DNA of 64,000 bases from Dysgonomonas sp. 511 (GCF_010501105.1 NZ_QVMQ01000002.1:144764-208763); one strand, 5' to 3'; positions 16,829-26,334 are shown, counted from the first letter of the stretch. Notes: generated by a model not told the origin, from the letters alone. Translations and numbers: made by a program.

Positions 16829-18568
16829 ATGAAGCACTTATCTAAGGCTATAATATTGCCTGTTGCTCTCCTTCTCCTTTTAGTCACATCTTGCAAAGAC
16901 AAGAATGCAATAGCAGTAGCCGAATCCCGATTTGCTCACAATTACCCGGAATTCGATTCTCAGTTTTTCCACAATTATATAAAGGAGCACCTGACAAACG
17001 ACTCCATCTTGTCTCCATTATATGAGGTCAATGAATATACAGCCATCTGGACAAAAGACACATTAAATACAGATGCACTATACGAATTTATAAAAATACT
17101 GGAAGCTGCCGACGAGCACGGGTTAAAGGCCGACCAGTTTTCCGCCTCAGAAATCAAAGCTATAGCGACAGCTCTGGATTCGGGAGCCTACAAAAACAAC
17201 ACAGACTCCTTATATACACAACTGCTGGCACTGGAAAAATTATCGGCAAGGTCGATACTGAAATATGCAGCGGGAATGAGTTATGGTTTTACAGATCCCA
17301 AGATACTCTTTGGCAAAGACTACGACATCGTAGTATCGAAGCCCGACTCCATTTTCTACAATACTCTTTATCAGGAAATAAGCCAAAACCCCGTAGAAGT
17401 TTTGAGCAAATACCAGCCATCGGCCGCAATCTACGCCAAATTGCAAGATGCATACCGGGAGATAAAGAGACTGGAAGAAGATAGTGTACACCTGGGTAAA
17501 ATAACATCGGGCGATGCCACCTACAAGCTTGGCGACAGCAACAAGCACATAACCGAAATAGCCGAAAGACTCATGGCTACCGGCGAATACAAGGCCGACT
17601 CTGCTACTGCCGACTCTCTGCACAGGGAATTGAATGAAGAGCTTCTGGCAGCCATCAACGCTTTCAGAAAAAAGAACTCTTACCTCGAAGACAAGGAAGT
17701 GGGCAAACCGACAATAGATGCCCTCAACCGCCCTTTCAAATACTACAAAAACAAACTGGCGGCCAATATGGAGCGTTACCGCTGGAAAAGGGCCAAAGCA
17801 AAACACAACAAGCATATAGAAGTGAATGTAGCATCATTTATGCTCGAAGCCACACGTGCCGACAGCCTGCCCCTTACCATGAGGGTATGTGTAGGCAAGC
17901 CTGAGAATAAAACACCGTTGCTGGGCAGCGACATAAACTATATAAACCTCAACCCTACATGGAATATACCCAAGAGTATCGCACAAAACGAGGTTGCCGT
18001 ACTCCAGAAGCGTGACCAGAATTATATGAAAAAACGCAATATGCGCATATTCAAAGGAGGAAAAGAAGTACACCTCGACTCTGTAGACTGGAAAAGCATA
18101 AACCCTACTAAATTCTCATACATCATCCGCCAGGATCCGGGATATGGAAATTCGCTGGGTCTTATCAAATTCATGTTCAACAACAACCATTCGGTTTATC
18201 TGCACGATACACCCAGCAAGTCGGCATTCAACCGCAAGGTAAGGGCTGTAAGCCACGGATGTGTACGGGTGCAAAAGCCTTTCGACCTTGGCGTTTTTTG
18301 TATAGCTCCTGCCTCGTCCAAACATTTCAGAGACCAACTCTTATTCAGTGTAAAGAGAGAGCCGGAAACAAAAGAGGGTAAAAAGATGGCGCGGGAAGGA
18401 CGCCTGAAAAAACTGCCCGACATCATCAATATTAGTGCCGACGATAAGATATCGCTATTCATAGACTATTATACGGCATTTATGTACACAGGCGACAAAG
18501 AACTATATTATGCCGACGATATATATGGTTACGACAGCATAATACTGAAAGCTTTATCTGCTATATAA
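16829..18568 (+). CDS. Murein L,D-transpeptidase lipoprotein (YcbB-like)
   Basis: A 579-residue envelope enzyme that forms 3-3 peptidoglycan cross-links or attaches proteins to peptidoglycan. The N-terminal signal has a lipobox (LLLVTSC, Cys22). A scaffold and peptidoglycan-binding-like region (about 40-310, including YKLGDSNKHITEIAERLMATG) precedes the YkuD catalytic domain (about 320-520). The catalytic motif is SHGCVRV at residues 475-481, with nucleophile Cys478 and His476, preceded by YLHDTPSKSAFNRKVRAV. This matches the YcbB/LdtD class, which is larger than the small LDTs. It has its own promoter box and a terminator at 18602-18640. Confidence 0.93.
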   Translation: MKHLSKAIILPVALLLLLVTSCKDKNAIAVAESRFAHNYPEFDSQFFHNYIKEHLTNDSILSPLYEVNEYTAIWTKDTLNTDALYEFIKILEAADEHGLKADQFSASEIKAIATALDSGAYKNNTDSLYTQLLALEKLSARSILKYAAGMSYGFTDPKILFGKDYDIVVSKPDSIFYNTLYQEISQNPVEVLSKYQPSAAIYAKLQDAYREIKRLEEDSVHLGKITSGDATYKLGDSNKHITEIAERLMATGEYKADSATADSLHRELNEELLAAINAFRKKNSYLEDKEVGKPTIDALNRPFKYYKNKLAANMERYRWKRAKAKHNKHIEVNVASFMLEATRADSLPLTMRVCVGKPENKTPLLGSDINYINLNPTWNIPKSIAQNEVAVLQKRDQNYMKKRNMRIFKGGKEVHLDSVDWKSINPTKFSYIIRQDPGYGNSLGLIKFMFNNNHSVYLHDTPSKSAFNRKVRAVSHGCVRVQKPFDLGVFCIAPASSKHFRDQLLFSVKREPETKEGKKMAREGRLKKLPDIINISADDKISLFIDYYTAFMYTGDKELYYADDIYGYDSIILKALSAI

Positions 18569-18601
18569 AGCTCGAGTTACTAAGTAACCACCAAGAATAG
18601 A

Positions 18602-18640
18602 AAGCGGTTGCTCGACACGAACAGCTGCTTTTTATTTTTA
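18602..18640 (+). terminator. Terminator after L,D-transpeptidase gene
   Basis: AGCGGTTG pairs with CAGCTGCT (two G-T wobbles) around an 11-base loop, followed by TTTTATTTTTA. Confidence 0.6.
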
Positions 18641-18656
18641 CCAATACCCCATAAAG

Positions 18657-18683
18657 AAAGGGCTGCAAAACCTGCAACCCTTC
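18657..18683. terminator. Terminator stem-loop, probably bidirectional
   Basis: AAGGGCTGCA and TGCAACCCTT form a stem with one mismatch around AAACC. On the minus strand it lies 25 bases after the carboxyltransferase gene stop. Confidence 0.65.
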
Positions 18684-18707
18684 CTTTATTATCGGTTTAT
18701 CCTATCC

Positions 18708-20489
18708 TTAGTTGATGTAAGCAAGCACTTGATTCTTCTGAACCTTAGCACCTTGCTTAGTCTCTATCTGAACAATCTTACCCGACGCGAGTGCTTTCAC
18801 TTCCTCTATGCCGTAATATGTTTGGATGAAGCAAACCACATCTCCTTCTTTCACTTCTGTTCCTACAACAGGTGCGGTAGAAACATCGTCTACGTCTATC
18901 TGCCATACCACCTGTCCGCTAACAGTAGCCTGCAAAGGTTTGGCTTCGGGATATTTCTCCTGAATGGCCTGAGCATCGAATGCAGGAACTTCTACTACCT
19001 GACGTGTGACAACGATAGGTGCTCCGGCTTTTTCTTTCATCTTCTCAAGGTCTTCGTTGAAGCGTTGCTTAGCCAGACCCGATTTGTAATCGCGGTATTG
19101 GCGGTCGTGCATTGCCAGTTCGAACAACTCCTCATCGTCTTGACCATAATCCCATCCGTTTTCATCCATTTCCTTACGGTATTGGTCGAGGGCGTCTGGA
19201 TATTCGTCCTGAGGGTTTCCGGTGTAGAACTCAAGTCCTTTCGATTTGGCAAGTTCGAGTATTTCGTCATCCAGCTTGCCCGGAAGCGTACCTGTCTTAC
19301 CAAGTATCATGTTCCAGCTATCTTTGTCTATGTTAGAGAAGCGAGGTTGCCCCTGAGCCATAGAGAAGATATTCATCAATGCGATATTCTTCACATATTG
19401 GCTAAATGGTGTCACCAATGGCGGATAACCAAGTTTAGGCCAGATATACTCTACTTCTTCGAACAACTGTACCACGAGATCGTTGAGCGAAACTTCTGCT
19501 TTTCCATTGTTGCGGAGAGCCATATTGATTGCCGGGTGCATATTGCGCAGGTCGGCCATCATAGACCCCATCATACCGCCCGGAAGCCCACAACCTACGA
19601 GCAAAGAGTTCATTATCTTGTTCGAAGGGTCGATCCAGTAACCCAGGAAGTCGTCGATAAACGATTGAGTAAGGGCACGAGCCTCCATATATGCGTTCAT
19701 ATTGATATCAGGCACAGAGAAGCCGGCATCTTTCAGCATGGCCTGTATAGTAATGATATCGGGATGAACCATACCCCATGCAAGCGGCTCTATCGCTGTA
19801 TCTATATAATCGGCTCCGGCGCGTGCTACTTCGAGCATCGAAGCTACCGAGAAGCCCGGTCCGCTATGCCCGTGATATTCGATTGGGATATTCGGATGCC
19901 TGTCTTTCAATGCTTTTACCAGTTTGCCCAAAAACGCAGGGCGTCCGATACCCGCCATATCCTTCAGGCAGATTTCATCGGCACCGAAGTCAACCAGCTT
20001 ATCGGCAAAGTTTACATAATATTCTACTGTGTGAATCGGCGAATGCGTAATACAAAGGGCTGTTTGCGAAATCATACCTGCTTCCTTTGCATATTTAACA
20101 GATAGCTCGAGGTTGCGTGCATCATTCAAACCGTCGAAAGAACGGGATATATTCGTTCCCTGAGCTTTTTTAACCTTAAACATCAACTGGCGCACATCTT
20201 TTGGCACCGGATACATACGAAGGGCATTGAGTCCGCGTTCGAGCATGTGTGTTTGTATTCCCACCTTATTAAAAGGGGCTGTCCATTCGCGCACAGCTTT
20301 GTTCGGGTTCTCACCGTAAAGCAGGTTTACTTGCTCGAAAGCCCCGCCGTTGGTTTCTACACGGGCAAAACATCCCATGTCGATAATCACCGGAGCGATT
20401 TGTGTCAGTTGGTCTACACGTGGCTGGTATTTTCCTGATGATTGCCACATGTCGCGATAAAGAAGGCTAAATTTAATTTCTCTTCCCAT
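18708..20489 (-). CDS. Oxaloacetate decarboxylase alpha/pyruvate carboxylase B-like carboxyltransferase with degenerate biotin-carrier domain
   Basis: A 593-residue carboxyltransferase of the OadA/PycB family. Residues 1-270 are the HMGL-like TIM barrel with the metal-binding Asp13 (YRDMWQSS), a CLKDMAG motif with carbamylated-Lys candidate Lys176, and HGHSGPG (206-212, metal His pair). A conserved carboxylase domain follows (about 290-470). The C-terminal 70 residues resemble a biotinyl/lipoyl domain, but the expected AMKM is replaced by TYYG (557-560), putting Tyr559 where the biotinylated Lys should be. I therefore expect a separate biotin carrier, or a role without its own biotin. It is monocistronic, with a minus-strand promoter box at 20597-20604. 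Confidence 0.88.
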   Translation of the reverse strand: MGREIKFSLLYRDMWQSSGKYQPRVDQLTQIAPVIIDMGCFARVETNGGAFEQVNLLYGENPNKAVREWTAPFNKVGIQTHMLERGLNALRMYPVPKDVRQLMFKVKKAQGTNISRSFDGLNDARNLELSVKYAKEAGMISQTALCITHSPIHTVEYYVNFADKLVDFGADEICLKDMAGIGRPAFLGKLVKALKDRHPNIPIEYHGHSGPGFSVASMLEVARAGADYIDTAIEPLAWGMVHPDIITIQAMLKDAGFSVPDINMNAYMEARALTQSFIDDFLGYWIDPSNKIMNSLLVGCGLPGGMMGSMMADLRNMHPAINMALRNNGKAEVSLNDLVVQLFEEVEYIWPKLGYPPLVTPFSQYVKNIALMNIFSMAQGQPRFSNIDKDSWNMILGKTGTLPGKLDDEILELAKSKGLEFYTGNPQDEYPDALDQYRKEMDENGWDYGQDDEELFELAMHDRQYRDYKSGLAKQRFNEDLEKMKEKAGAPIVVTRQVVEVPAFDAQAIQEKYPEAKPLQATVSGQVVWQIDVDDVSTAPVVGTEVKEGDVVCFIQTYYGIEEVKALASGKIVQIETKQGAKVQKNQVLAYIN

Positions 20490-20596
20490 AATTGTTTTTA
20501 GGTCTTTTTATACTGAAAAGAGCAGCATAAACCACGATTATGCACGCCCTGTAATACATTATTTCATAAAGCAATGTAACGCCCTCAGGCTGTCTA

Positions 20597-20632
20597 CAAA
20601 ATTAAGTTTTTATATTGGAATAAAAGAACAAA
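20597..20632 (-). promoter_or_regulatory. Predicted promoter of OadA-like gene
   Basis: Minus-strand TAATTTTG (20597-20604) matches TAnnTTTG, with TTTG (20629-20632) 24 bases upstream as a possible -33 element. The leader would be about 105 bases. Confidence 0.45.
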
Positions 20633-20849
20633 ACAAAAACTAAAATTGTCAATATGTTATAAAAAAATCGGGCTATATGCGGTTTTGCTAAATGCAGTTT
20701 TCATTTTGGATATTTTAGTGGATTCTTATGTGTCTTTTTTACAAATCATACTTGCAATATCCGATGGTATAACAAGAAATAGAGCAATTAAAAAAACTTA
20801 TATTTTCGACAGAAGGGTAGCTAACACCCCTGTTAAAAAACTTTTTATG

Positions 20850-20857
20850 TATATTTG
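20850..20857 (+). promoter_or_regulatory. Predicted dapB-lepB promoter -7 box (TATATTTG)
   Basis: Perfect TAnnTTTG match, 33 bases before the dapB ATG. The remaining divergent gap (20490-20890) holds no gene. Confidence 0.55.
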
Positions 20858-20890
20858 CATACTTTGTTTTTCACCAACTAATATTACCAT

Positions 20891-21607
20891 ATGAAAATAG
20901 CTCTTATCGGGTATGGCAAAATGGGACACGAAATAGAAAAAATCGCTGTCCAGCGGGGGCATACCGTCGTATCTATTATAGACGTAAACAACAGGGAAGA
21001 CTTTGAATCCGAAGCATTCGGAAGTGCTGACGTAGCCATCGAATTTTCTACACCTGCAAGCGCGCTCGACAATTACCGCAAATGCTTTGCCGCCGGCGTA
21101 CCTGTCGTTGCCGGAACTACAGGCTGGCTCGACCATATGGACGAGGTGAAGGAAGCCTGCACAAAAGGCGGGCAAACATTCTTCTATGCTTCTAATTACA
21201 GCCTGGGTGTCAACATATTTTTCGTACTGAACAAGTATCTGGCAAAAATAATGAACAATTATTCCGACTACGATGTAAAAATGGAGGAAATACACCATAT
21301 ACACAAGCTGGATGCTCCGAGCGGAACTGCCATCACCCTGGCCGAAGGCATTATTGAGAATGTAGACCGCAAAGACGGGTGGCATCTGGAAACAGAGGAA
21401 AGCGACTCCGACATAGCCATACGCAGCATACGCGAAGGCGAAGTGCCCGGAATACACGAAATAATATACGAATCGGAAGCCGATACAATCAGTATAAAAC
21501 ACGATGCCAAAAGCCGTAAAGGCTTTGCGTTGGGCGCAGTGGTAGCCGCCGAATTTACAAAAGGAAAGAAAGGCTTTCTCGGAATGAATGATATGCTTAA
21601 TTTTTAA
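20891..21607 (+). CDS. dapB: 4-hydroxy-tetrahydrodipicolinate reductase
   Basis: NAD(P)H-dependent step of the diaminopimelate/lysine pathway in the cytosol. The 238-residue protein has a Rossmann nucleotide-binding start (GYGKMG, 7-12) and the family signature EIHHIHKLDAPSGTA (133-147), including the general-acid region His135-His136 and Lys139. It is slightly shorter than the E. coli enzyme, as usual for Bacteroidetes forms. lepB starts only 8 bases after its stop, so the two are co-transcribed; this dapB-lepB-WbqC order is one I know from other Bacteroidetes. Secure call. Confidence 0.96.
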   Translation: MKIALIGYGKMGHEIEKIAVQRGHTVVSIIDVNNREDFESEAFGSADVAIEFSTPASALDNYRKCFAAGVPVVAGTTGWLDHMDEVKEACTKGGQTFFYASNYSLGVNIFFVLNKYLAKIMNNYSDYDVKMEEIHHIHKLDAPSGTAITLAEGIIENVDRKDGWHLETEESDSDIAIRSIREGEVPGIHEIIYESEADTISIKHDAKSRKGFALGAVVAAEFTKGKKGFLGMNDMLNF

Positions 21608-21615
21608 ATCGAGAT

Positions 21616-23211
21616 ATGGAAACAAACTCATCGAACCAAAACAGCACAAAACCTGAAAAGAAAAAACCGGGTATCCGCCAATGGATATACGCAATCATTG
21701 CTTGTATCTGCTGCATCCTCTTTGTCCTTTGGACAGGCTATTGGGGGGTATTGATACTCATCCCCGTTTTTATCGACATATACATCACAAAGTTCATACC
21801 GTGGGGAGCATGGCGCAATGCTAAAAACCCTGCCGTACGCAAAGCCCTCGACTGGGTCGATGCCATCGTCTTCGCATTGGTAGGTGTTTGGATTATCAAT
21901 ACTTTCTTCTTCCAAAACTACCAGATACCGTCATCTTCGCTCGAAAAATCGCTGCTGGTTGGCGATTTCCTGTGCGTGAGCAAGGTTAGCTATGGCGCGC
22001 GTTCTCCGATGACACCTTTTTCGCTGCCGTTGATGCAACATACATTCCCGTTTTTCGGATTCAAGTCTTATCTCGATAAGCCTCAACTGGAATACAAGCG
22101 TTTTGCCGGAACCGGGCAGATAGAACGCAACGATATTGTCGTATTCAACTATCCTTCGGGCGACACCGTAGCACTCAATATTCAGGAGAAGGATTATTAT
22201 CTTCTTTGCAAAGAGGCCGGAAATGCCGTAAACCAAAACAGCCAGCTACTTGTACGCAAAGCAAACAACATATTGATCAGCGAAGGCAGGGAAGCGATAA
22301 AGAACAATAAAAACATCTATGGCGACATCGTTTACCGCCCTGTAGACCGCCGCGAAAACTATGTAAAACGTTGCATCGGACTTCCGGGAGATACGCTTTC
22401 GGTAATAAATGATGTGGTACATATCAACGGGAAAGCGACAGAAAGCCCCAAGGATATGCAGTTGTACTACTTCGTGCAGACCAGCGGCAGTGGCATCCCT
22501 CAGAATATGTATAAGGAGATAGGCATGAGCGACGAAGATATAGTAAAAATAGGTGCGGTCGATTTCAATACCGACAGCATCACCCTCGCCATGAATCCGA
22601 ACCTAAAGAACGAATTTATGCTCTACCAGCAAGTGTTCCCCAAGAAGGATACAAATGTGGAATACCTGTACCGGGGTATAAATATGACCCGGGAGATGGC
22701 AAACAAAATAAAGAGCCAGCCATACGTAGTAAAAGTAATATCTATGAACGAATACTACAGGGAAATAAACAAGCTGTATGGACGTAAGGTATATGCCTTG
22801 CCCGATGTTTACCCCATCACTTACGACATGGAGGTACAGCCGGGCGATTTTCCTGCTTTATGGATACCTCACAGGGGAGCAACCATCAAGTTCGACAGCG
22901 ATGTAGATTATAAAGTTGCTGCTTATGCGCGCTGCATCAAGAATTACGAACACAACGACTTCGATTACCGCGACGGCAAAGTATATATCAACGGGCAGCA
23001 AGCCGACTCATATACTTTCAAGTTCGACTACTTCTTTATGATGGGTGACAACCGCGACAATTCGGCCGACTCGCGTATGTGGGGAATGGTTCCCGAAGAC
23101 CATATCGTAGGTAAGCCGCTGTTTATCTGGCTGTCGCTCGACAAAGACAAAGGCTGGTTCAGTGGTAAGATACGCTGGGACAGGCTGTTTACATCGGGGA
23201 ATAAAAAATAA
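21616..23211 (+). CDS. lepB: Signal peptidase I, long Bacteroidetes form
   Basis: Inner-membrane serine peptidase that removes signal peptides of exported proteins. Hydrophobic segments at about residues 22-60 and 80-100 anchor it. The nucleophile is Ser108 in IPSSSLEKSLLVGD, the general base is Lys251 in YVKRCIGLPGD, and the C-terminal box is MMGDNRDNSADSRMWG. At 531 residues it is much longer than the 324-residue E. coli enzyme, because of insertions between box B and the catalytic Lys and again before box E. It is coupled to dapB (8-base gap) and ends at a stem-loop at 23236-23265. Confidence 0.95.
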   Translation: METNSSNQNSTKPEKKKPGIRQWIYAIIACICCILFVLWTGYWGVLILIPVFIDIYITKFIPWGAWRNAKNPAVRKALDWVDAIVFALVGVWIINTFFFQNYQIPSSSLEKSLLVGDFLCVSKVSYGARSPMTPFSLPLMQHTFPFFGFKSYLDKPQLEYKRFAGTGQIERNDIVVFNYPSGDTVALNIQEKDYYLLCKEAGNAVNQNSQLLVRKANNILISEGREAIKNNKNIYGDIVYRPVDRRENYVKRCIGLPGDTLSVINDVVHINGKATESPKDMQLYYFVQTSGSGIPQNMYKEIGMSDEDIVKIGAVDFNTDSITLAMNPNLKNEFMLYQQVFPKKDTNVEYLYRGINMTREMANKIKSQPYVVKVISMNEYYREINKLYGRKVYALPDVYPITYDMEVQPGDFPALWIPHRGATIKFDSDVDYKVAAYARCIKNYEHNDFDYRDGKVYINGQQADSYTFKFDYFFMMGDNRDNSADSRMWGMVPEDHIVGKPLFIWLSLDKDKGWFSGKIRWDRLFTSGNKK

Positions 23212-23235
23212 GACCGTCACCCCTAAAAACATACA

Positions 23236-23265
23236 CGGGCAAGGTAGCTGAAACTGCTTTGCCCG
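23236..23265 (+). terminator. Stem-loop after lepB
   Basis: GGGCAAGGTAG and CTGCTTTGCCC pair at 9 of 11 positions around CTGAAA and are followed by TTGCCTTTAATTT. It lies just before the WbqC-like gene, so read-through may be only partial. Confidence 0.5.
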
Positions 23266-23286
23266 TTGCCTTTAATTTATCTACGG

Positions 23287-23922
23287 ATGGACATATATAT
23301 TAATTCCTTATACCTCGCACCCATACAATATTATACAAAGATATTGGCTGCAAACCATATTTATATGGAACAGCATGAAAGCTATATAAAACAGACGTAC
23401 CGCAACCGCTGCACAATACTTTCGGCCAACGGGCCTATATCGCTCTCGATACCCGTAGTCTACTCATCGACAGAGAAAACCAAGATGAAAGATGTACGCA
23501 TAGCCGAACATGGCAACTGGCAACATATGCACTGGAATGCAATCGTATCGGCATACAACTCTACACCATTCTTCGAATACTATCAGGACGATTTTTACCC
23601 GTTTTACCATCAGAAGTATGATTTCCTGCTGGACTTTAACGAAAAGCTGAACGAACTTATACTATCTTTATTGAACACCGATACACCTGCCATAGAATAT
23701 ACTTCGCACTACGAGGCACAGTTAAAAGACGGCACAGCAGACTACCGGGAAATAATACACCCGAAGAAAGACTGGCGAGAACTGGATAAGGGTTTCGCAC
23801 CTCAGCCATACTATCAGGTATTTGCCCAAAAATTCGGATTTACGCCCAACCTCAGTATCATCGACTTGTTGTTTAATATGGGAAACGAGAGCCTTATCGT
23901 TTTATTAAAGTCTTGTAATTAA
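23287..23922 (+). CDS. WbqC-like family protein
   Basis: A 211-residue cytosolic protein of the WbqC-like family. Typical features are the N-terminal LYLAPIQYYTKILAA, the QTYRNRC segment, GNWQHMHWNAIVSAYNSTPFFEYY and the C-terminal FGFTPNLSIIDLLFNMGNES. WbqC was named from an O-antigen cluster, but the biochemical role of the family is not established. I chose the ATG at 23287; an upstream TTG would overlap the lepB stem-loop. It follows dapB-lepB on the same strand, an arrangement shared by many Bacteroidetes. Confidence 0.85.
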   Translation: MDIYINSLYLAPIQYYTKILAANHIYMEQHESYIKQTYRNRCTILSANGPISLSIPVVYSSTEKTKMKDVRIAEHGNWQHMHWNAIVSAYNSTPFFEYYQDDFYPFYHQKYDFLLDFNEKLNELILSLLNTDTPAIEYTSHYEAQLKDGTADYREIIHPKKDWRELDKGFAPQPYYQVFAQKFGFTPNLSIIDLLFNMGNESLIVLLKSCN

Positions 23923-23929
23923 CATCAAT

Positions 23930-24043
23930 CAAGAATAGAAAAGTTTATCTATAAGATTTGATGTGCCGATTAAGAAATATGCCAATTGGAGGGAAAAGTA
24001 ACAATAAGAAAATGGCTAAAACCTGTTACTTGTGTTACTTTTT
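23930..24043 (+). repeat. GTAAC/GTTAC repeat family, copy 1
   Basis: Begins near CAAGAATAGAAAAGTTTATC, contains ATGTGCCGAT and ATGCCAATT, and ends in an inverted pair AAAAGTAAC (23994-24002) and GTTACTTTTT (24034-24043). Strongly similar to copy 4 at 51061-51185. Here the internal promoter-like box is degenerate (TACTTGTG instead of TACCTTTG). Confidence 0.75.
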
Positions 24044-24209
24044 AACTATATATTGCAAAAATAGGTTAAAACAATGCGGATTTCCGTAGAGGAAAGAAGC
24101 TGGGAGAGGCAAAAGGTAACAAGGTGCAGCCCGGTTAGCTTTTCGCCCACCGATTCATATAATTAAGCTATTTTATAGACTTCAGGCCTCTTTTATTTGT
24201 AAAACATTG

Positions 24210-24217
24210 TATTTTTG
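24210..24217 (+). promoter_or_regulatory. Predicted promoter -7 box (TATTTTTG)
   Basis: Perfect TAnnTTTG match, 21 bases before the ATG of the Ig-like lipoprotein gene at 24239. Confidence 0.55.
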
Positions 24218-24238
24218 CGTTAAAAACATATTAACCGG

Positions 24239-26281
24239 ATGCGACAGTATTTGAAAAAACATATCCTATCATCATTTATCTTGGTGTGCATTGCTACGAT
24301 TGTAACAGCTTGTGCCAATATGGCAAGCCCTTCGGGTGGAACTTACGACCTCGACCCTCCGAAAGTGGTGAAAGCCTCCCCCGACTTTAATTCGACAAAT
24401 ATTACGACAAAGAAAATCGTCATCGAATTTGATGAAAACATCGAAATAGAACGCCCGTCGGAGAATGTAATCATCACCCCTCCGCAAAAGTCTTTCCCCA
24501 GCATCACGGTAGTCAACAGGAAGCTGACCGTAGAACTAAGGGATACGCTACAGCCCAATACGACCTACACCATAGACTTCACAAATGCCGTAACCGACAG
24601 CAATGAAAAAAACCCGTTGGAAAACTTTTCCTACTCTTTTTCTACAGGCGATGTGGTAGACTCGCTTTCCATATCGGGAAAGATACTGACCGCCGACAAC
24701 CTGGAACCTGTAAAGGGCATGTATGTAGGTTTACACTCCAACATGGAGGATTCAGCTTTCACAAAAACCAAATTCGAACGCATATCGCGCACCAACGATG
24801 GCGGCGAATTTACCATCCGCGGAGTAGCTCCGGGAAAATACAAACTCTACGGACTGGATGATGCCAACAGGGATTATATGTACGACAACCCTGCCGAAGC
24901 CATCGCCTTTATGGAAGCCATTATAGAACCCAGTGCCGAGAGCGCGGTAAGATATGATACGGTATATACCGATACCACTAAACTTGCAATAGACACAATA
25001 AAAGCAATTCAATATACCCGCTTCCTACCGGATAATATTGTATTGAGGTCGTTCAAATCGGACTTTCAGCGTCAGTACTTACAGAAACATGAACGCACGC
25101 CGAATAAACTGACCATATTCTTCGGCGCACCAACCGAAATGCCGAAGCTGGAGCCATTGAACTTTGAAAGCGCAGATTGGGCTATCCTCGAAAAATCGCG
25201 AAAAAACGATACTATTACCTATTGGCTCAAAGATAAGGAGTTGATAGCGACAGATACGCTGGCATTCAGCATAACATACCTGCGTACCGACTCCCTCAAC
25301 CAATCTGTACCCTATACCGACACGTTACGGTTTGTAGACCGCAGCCGCAAAAAGCCGGAGAAGGAAGAAAAGAAGAAGAAAAAAGGAGAGGAAGTAGAAG
25401 AAGAACAAATAACCTTCCTGAATATAGCCCAGAATATATCGTCTACGTGGGATACATACAAGGCTATCACCCTCGAATTTGAAGCACCTATCGTGACCGA
25501 TTCTTTATCGGAGAAGATAAAGTTGCAACATCTGAAAGATTCCGTATTTCAGGATATCCCTTTCAGGCTAGAACCCGATTCGGTAAATCCCCGGAAATAT
25601 ACCATTCGCAACCGCTGGCTATATGCCAACGAATACCGCCTGGCTATAGACTCTGCCGCCATACATAGCATATATGGGTTGTGGAACAATACGATAGACC
25701 AGAAATTTAAAGTAAAAGCCGAAGACCAGTATGGGCAGCTAGCCATAAGGGTAAGCGGGATAGATTCCTTATCATCTTTTATAGAACTTTTAGACAAGTC
25801 GGATAAACCTGTCCGCAAATCGCGAGTCAAAGATAACGTAGCCTTATTCCGCGACCTCAATCCCGGCACTTATTATGCACGGATAATACTGGACGCAAAC
25901 AACAATGGAATATGGGATACAGGAGATTTTGAGAAGAAGATACAACCCGAAATGGTGTGCTATTCGCAAAAGATATATGAAATAAAAGCGTTCTTCGAAT
26001 ACGACGAACAAGAACCGTGGGTGATAGATACCACGACCCTTGCCTCTCAAAAACCTTTGGACATAACCAAGCAAAAGCCACAGGACAAGGAAGCAAGACG
26101 GAAGAAAATGGAAGAAATGGAAGAAAAGAACCGGCAGATGAGAGGCGGTAAGGGCTATGACGATAGCAATGACAACAGTACCTATAATAACAATAACTAT
26201 AACAACCAGAACCAAAACAATAACCAATATAACAACAACCAGTATAATAATAGCCGGCAAACAGGAACGCGGCAATATTAA
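24239..26281 (+). CDS. Ig-like (Big_5) domain lipoprotein with Asn/Gln-rich tail
   Basis: A 680-residue lipoprotein (lipobox VTACANM, Cys25). Residues about 30-135 form a Big_5/SbsA-type Ig-like domain (DLDPPKVVKASPDFNST, DTLQPNTTYTIDFTNAVTD). A carboxypeptidase-regulatory-like domain follows (about 145-215: SISGKILTADNLEPVKGMYV, RGVAPGKYKLYGLDD). The rest is beta-rich, with a Lys/Glu run near 365-385. The last 40 residues are an Asn/Gln/Tyr-rich low-complexity tail. This family is widespread and essential-looking in Bacteroidetes, probably at the outer membrane, but its function is unknown. The DUF3108 gene starts 53 bases downstream. Confidence 0.85.
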   Translation: MRQYLKKHILSSFILVCIATIVTACANMASPSGGTYDLDPPKVVKASPDFNSTNITTKKIVIEFDENIEIERPSENVIITPPQKSFPSITVVNRKLTVELRDTLQPNTTYTIDFTNAVTDSNEKNPLENFSYSFSTGDVVDSLSISGKILTADNLEPVKGMYVGLHSNMEDSAFTKTKFERISRTNDGGEFTIRGVAPGKYKLYGLDDANRDYMYDNPAEAIAFMEAIIEPSAESAVRYDTVYTDTTKLAIDTIKAIQYTRFLPDNIVLRSFKSDFQRQYLQKHERTPNKLTIFFGAPTEMPKLEPLNFESADWAILEKSRKNDTITYWLKDKELIATDTLAFSITYLRTDSLNQSVPYTDTLRFVDRSRKKPEKEEKKKKKGEEVEEEQITFLNIAQNISSTWDTYKAITLEFEAPIVTDSLSEKIKLQHLKDSVFQDIPFRLEPDSVNPRKYTIRNRWLYANEYRLAIDSAAIHSIYGLWNNTIDQKFKVKAEDQYGQLAIRVSGIDSLSSFIELLDKSDKPVRKSRVKDNVALFRDLNPGTYYARIILDANNNGIWDTGDFEKKIQPEMVCYSQKIYEIKAFFEYDEQEPWVIDTTTLASQKPLDITKQKPQDKEARRKKMEEMEEKNRQMRGGKGYDDSNDNSTYNNNNYNNQNQNNNQYNNNQYNNSRQTGTRQY

Positions 26282-26334
26282 TATCCTTTATCCATAGAGA
26301 TAAAGCCGTTTATAACCTAAAAGAAGGAGAATTT

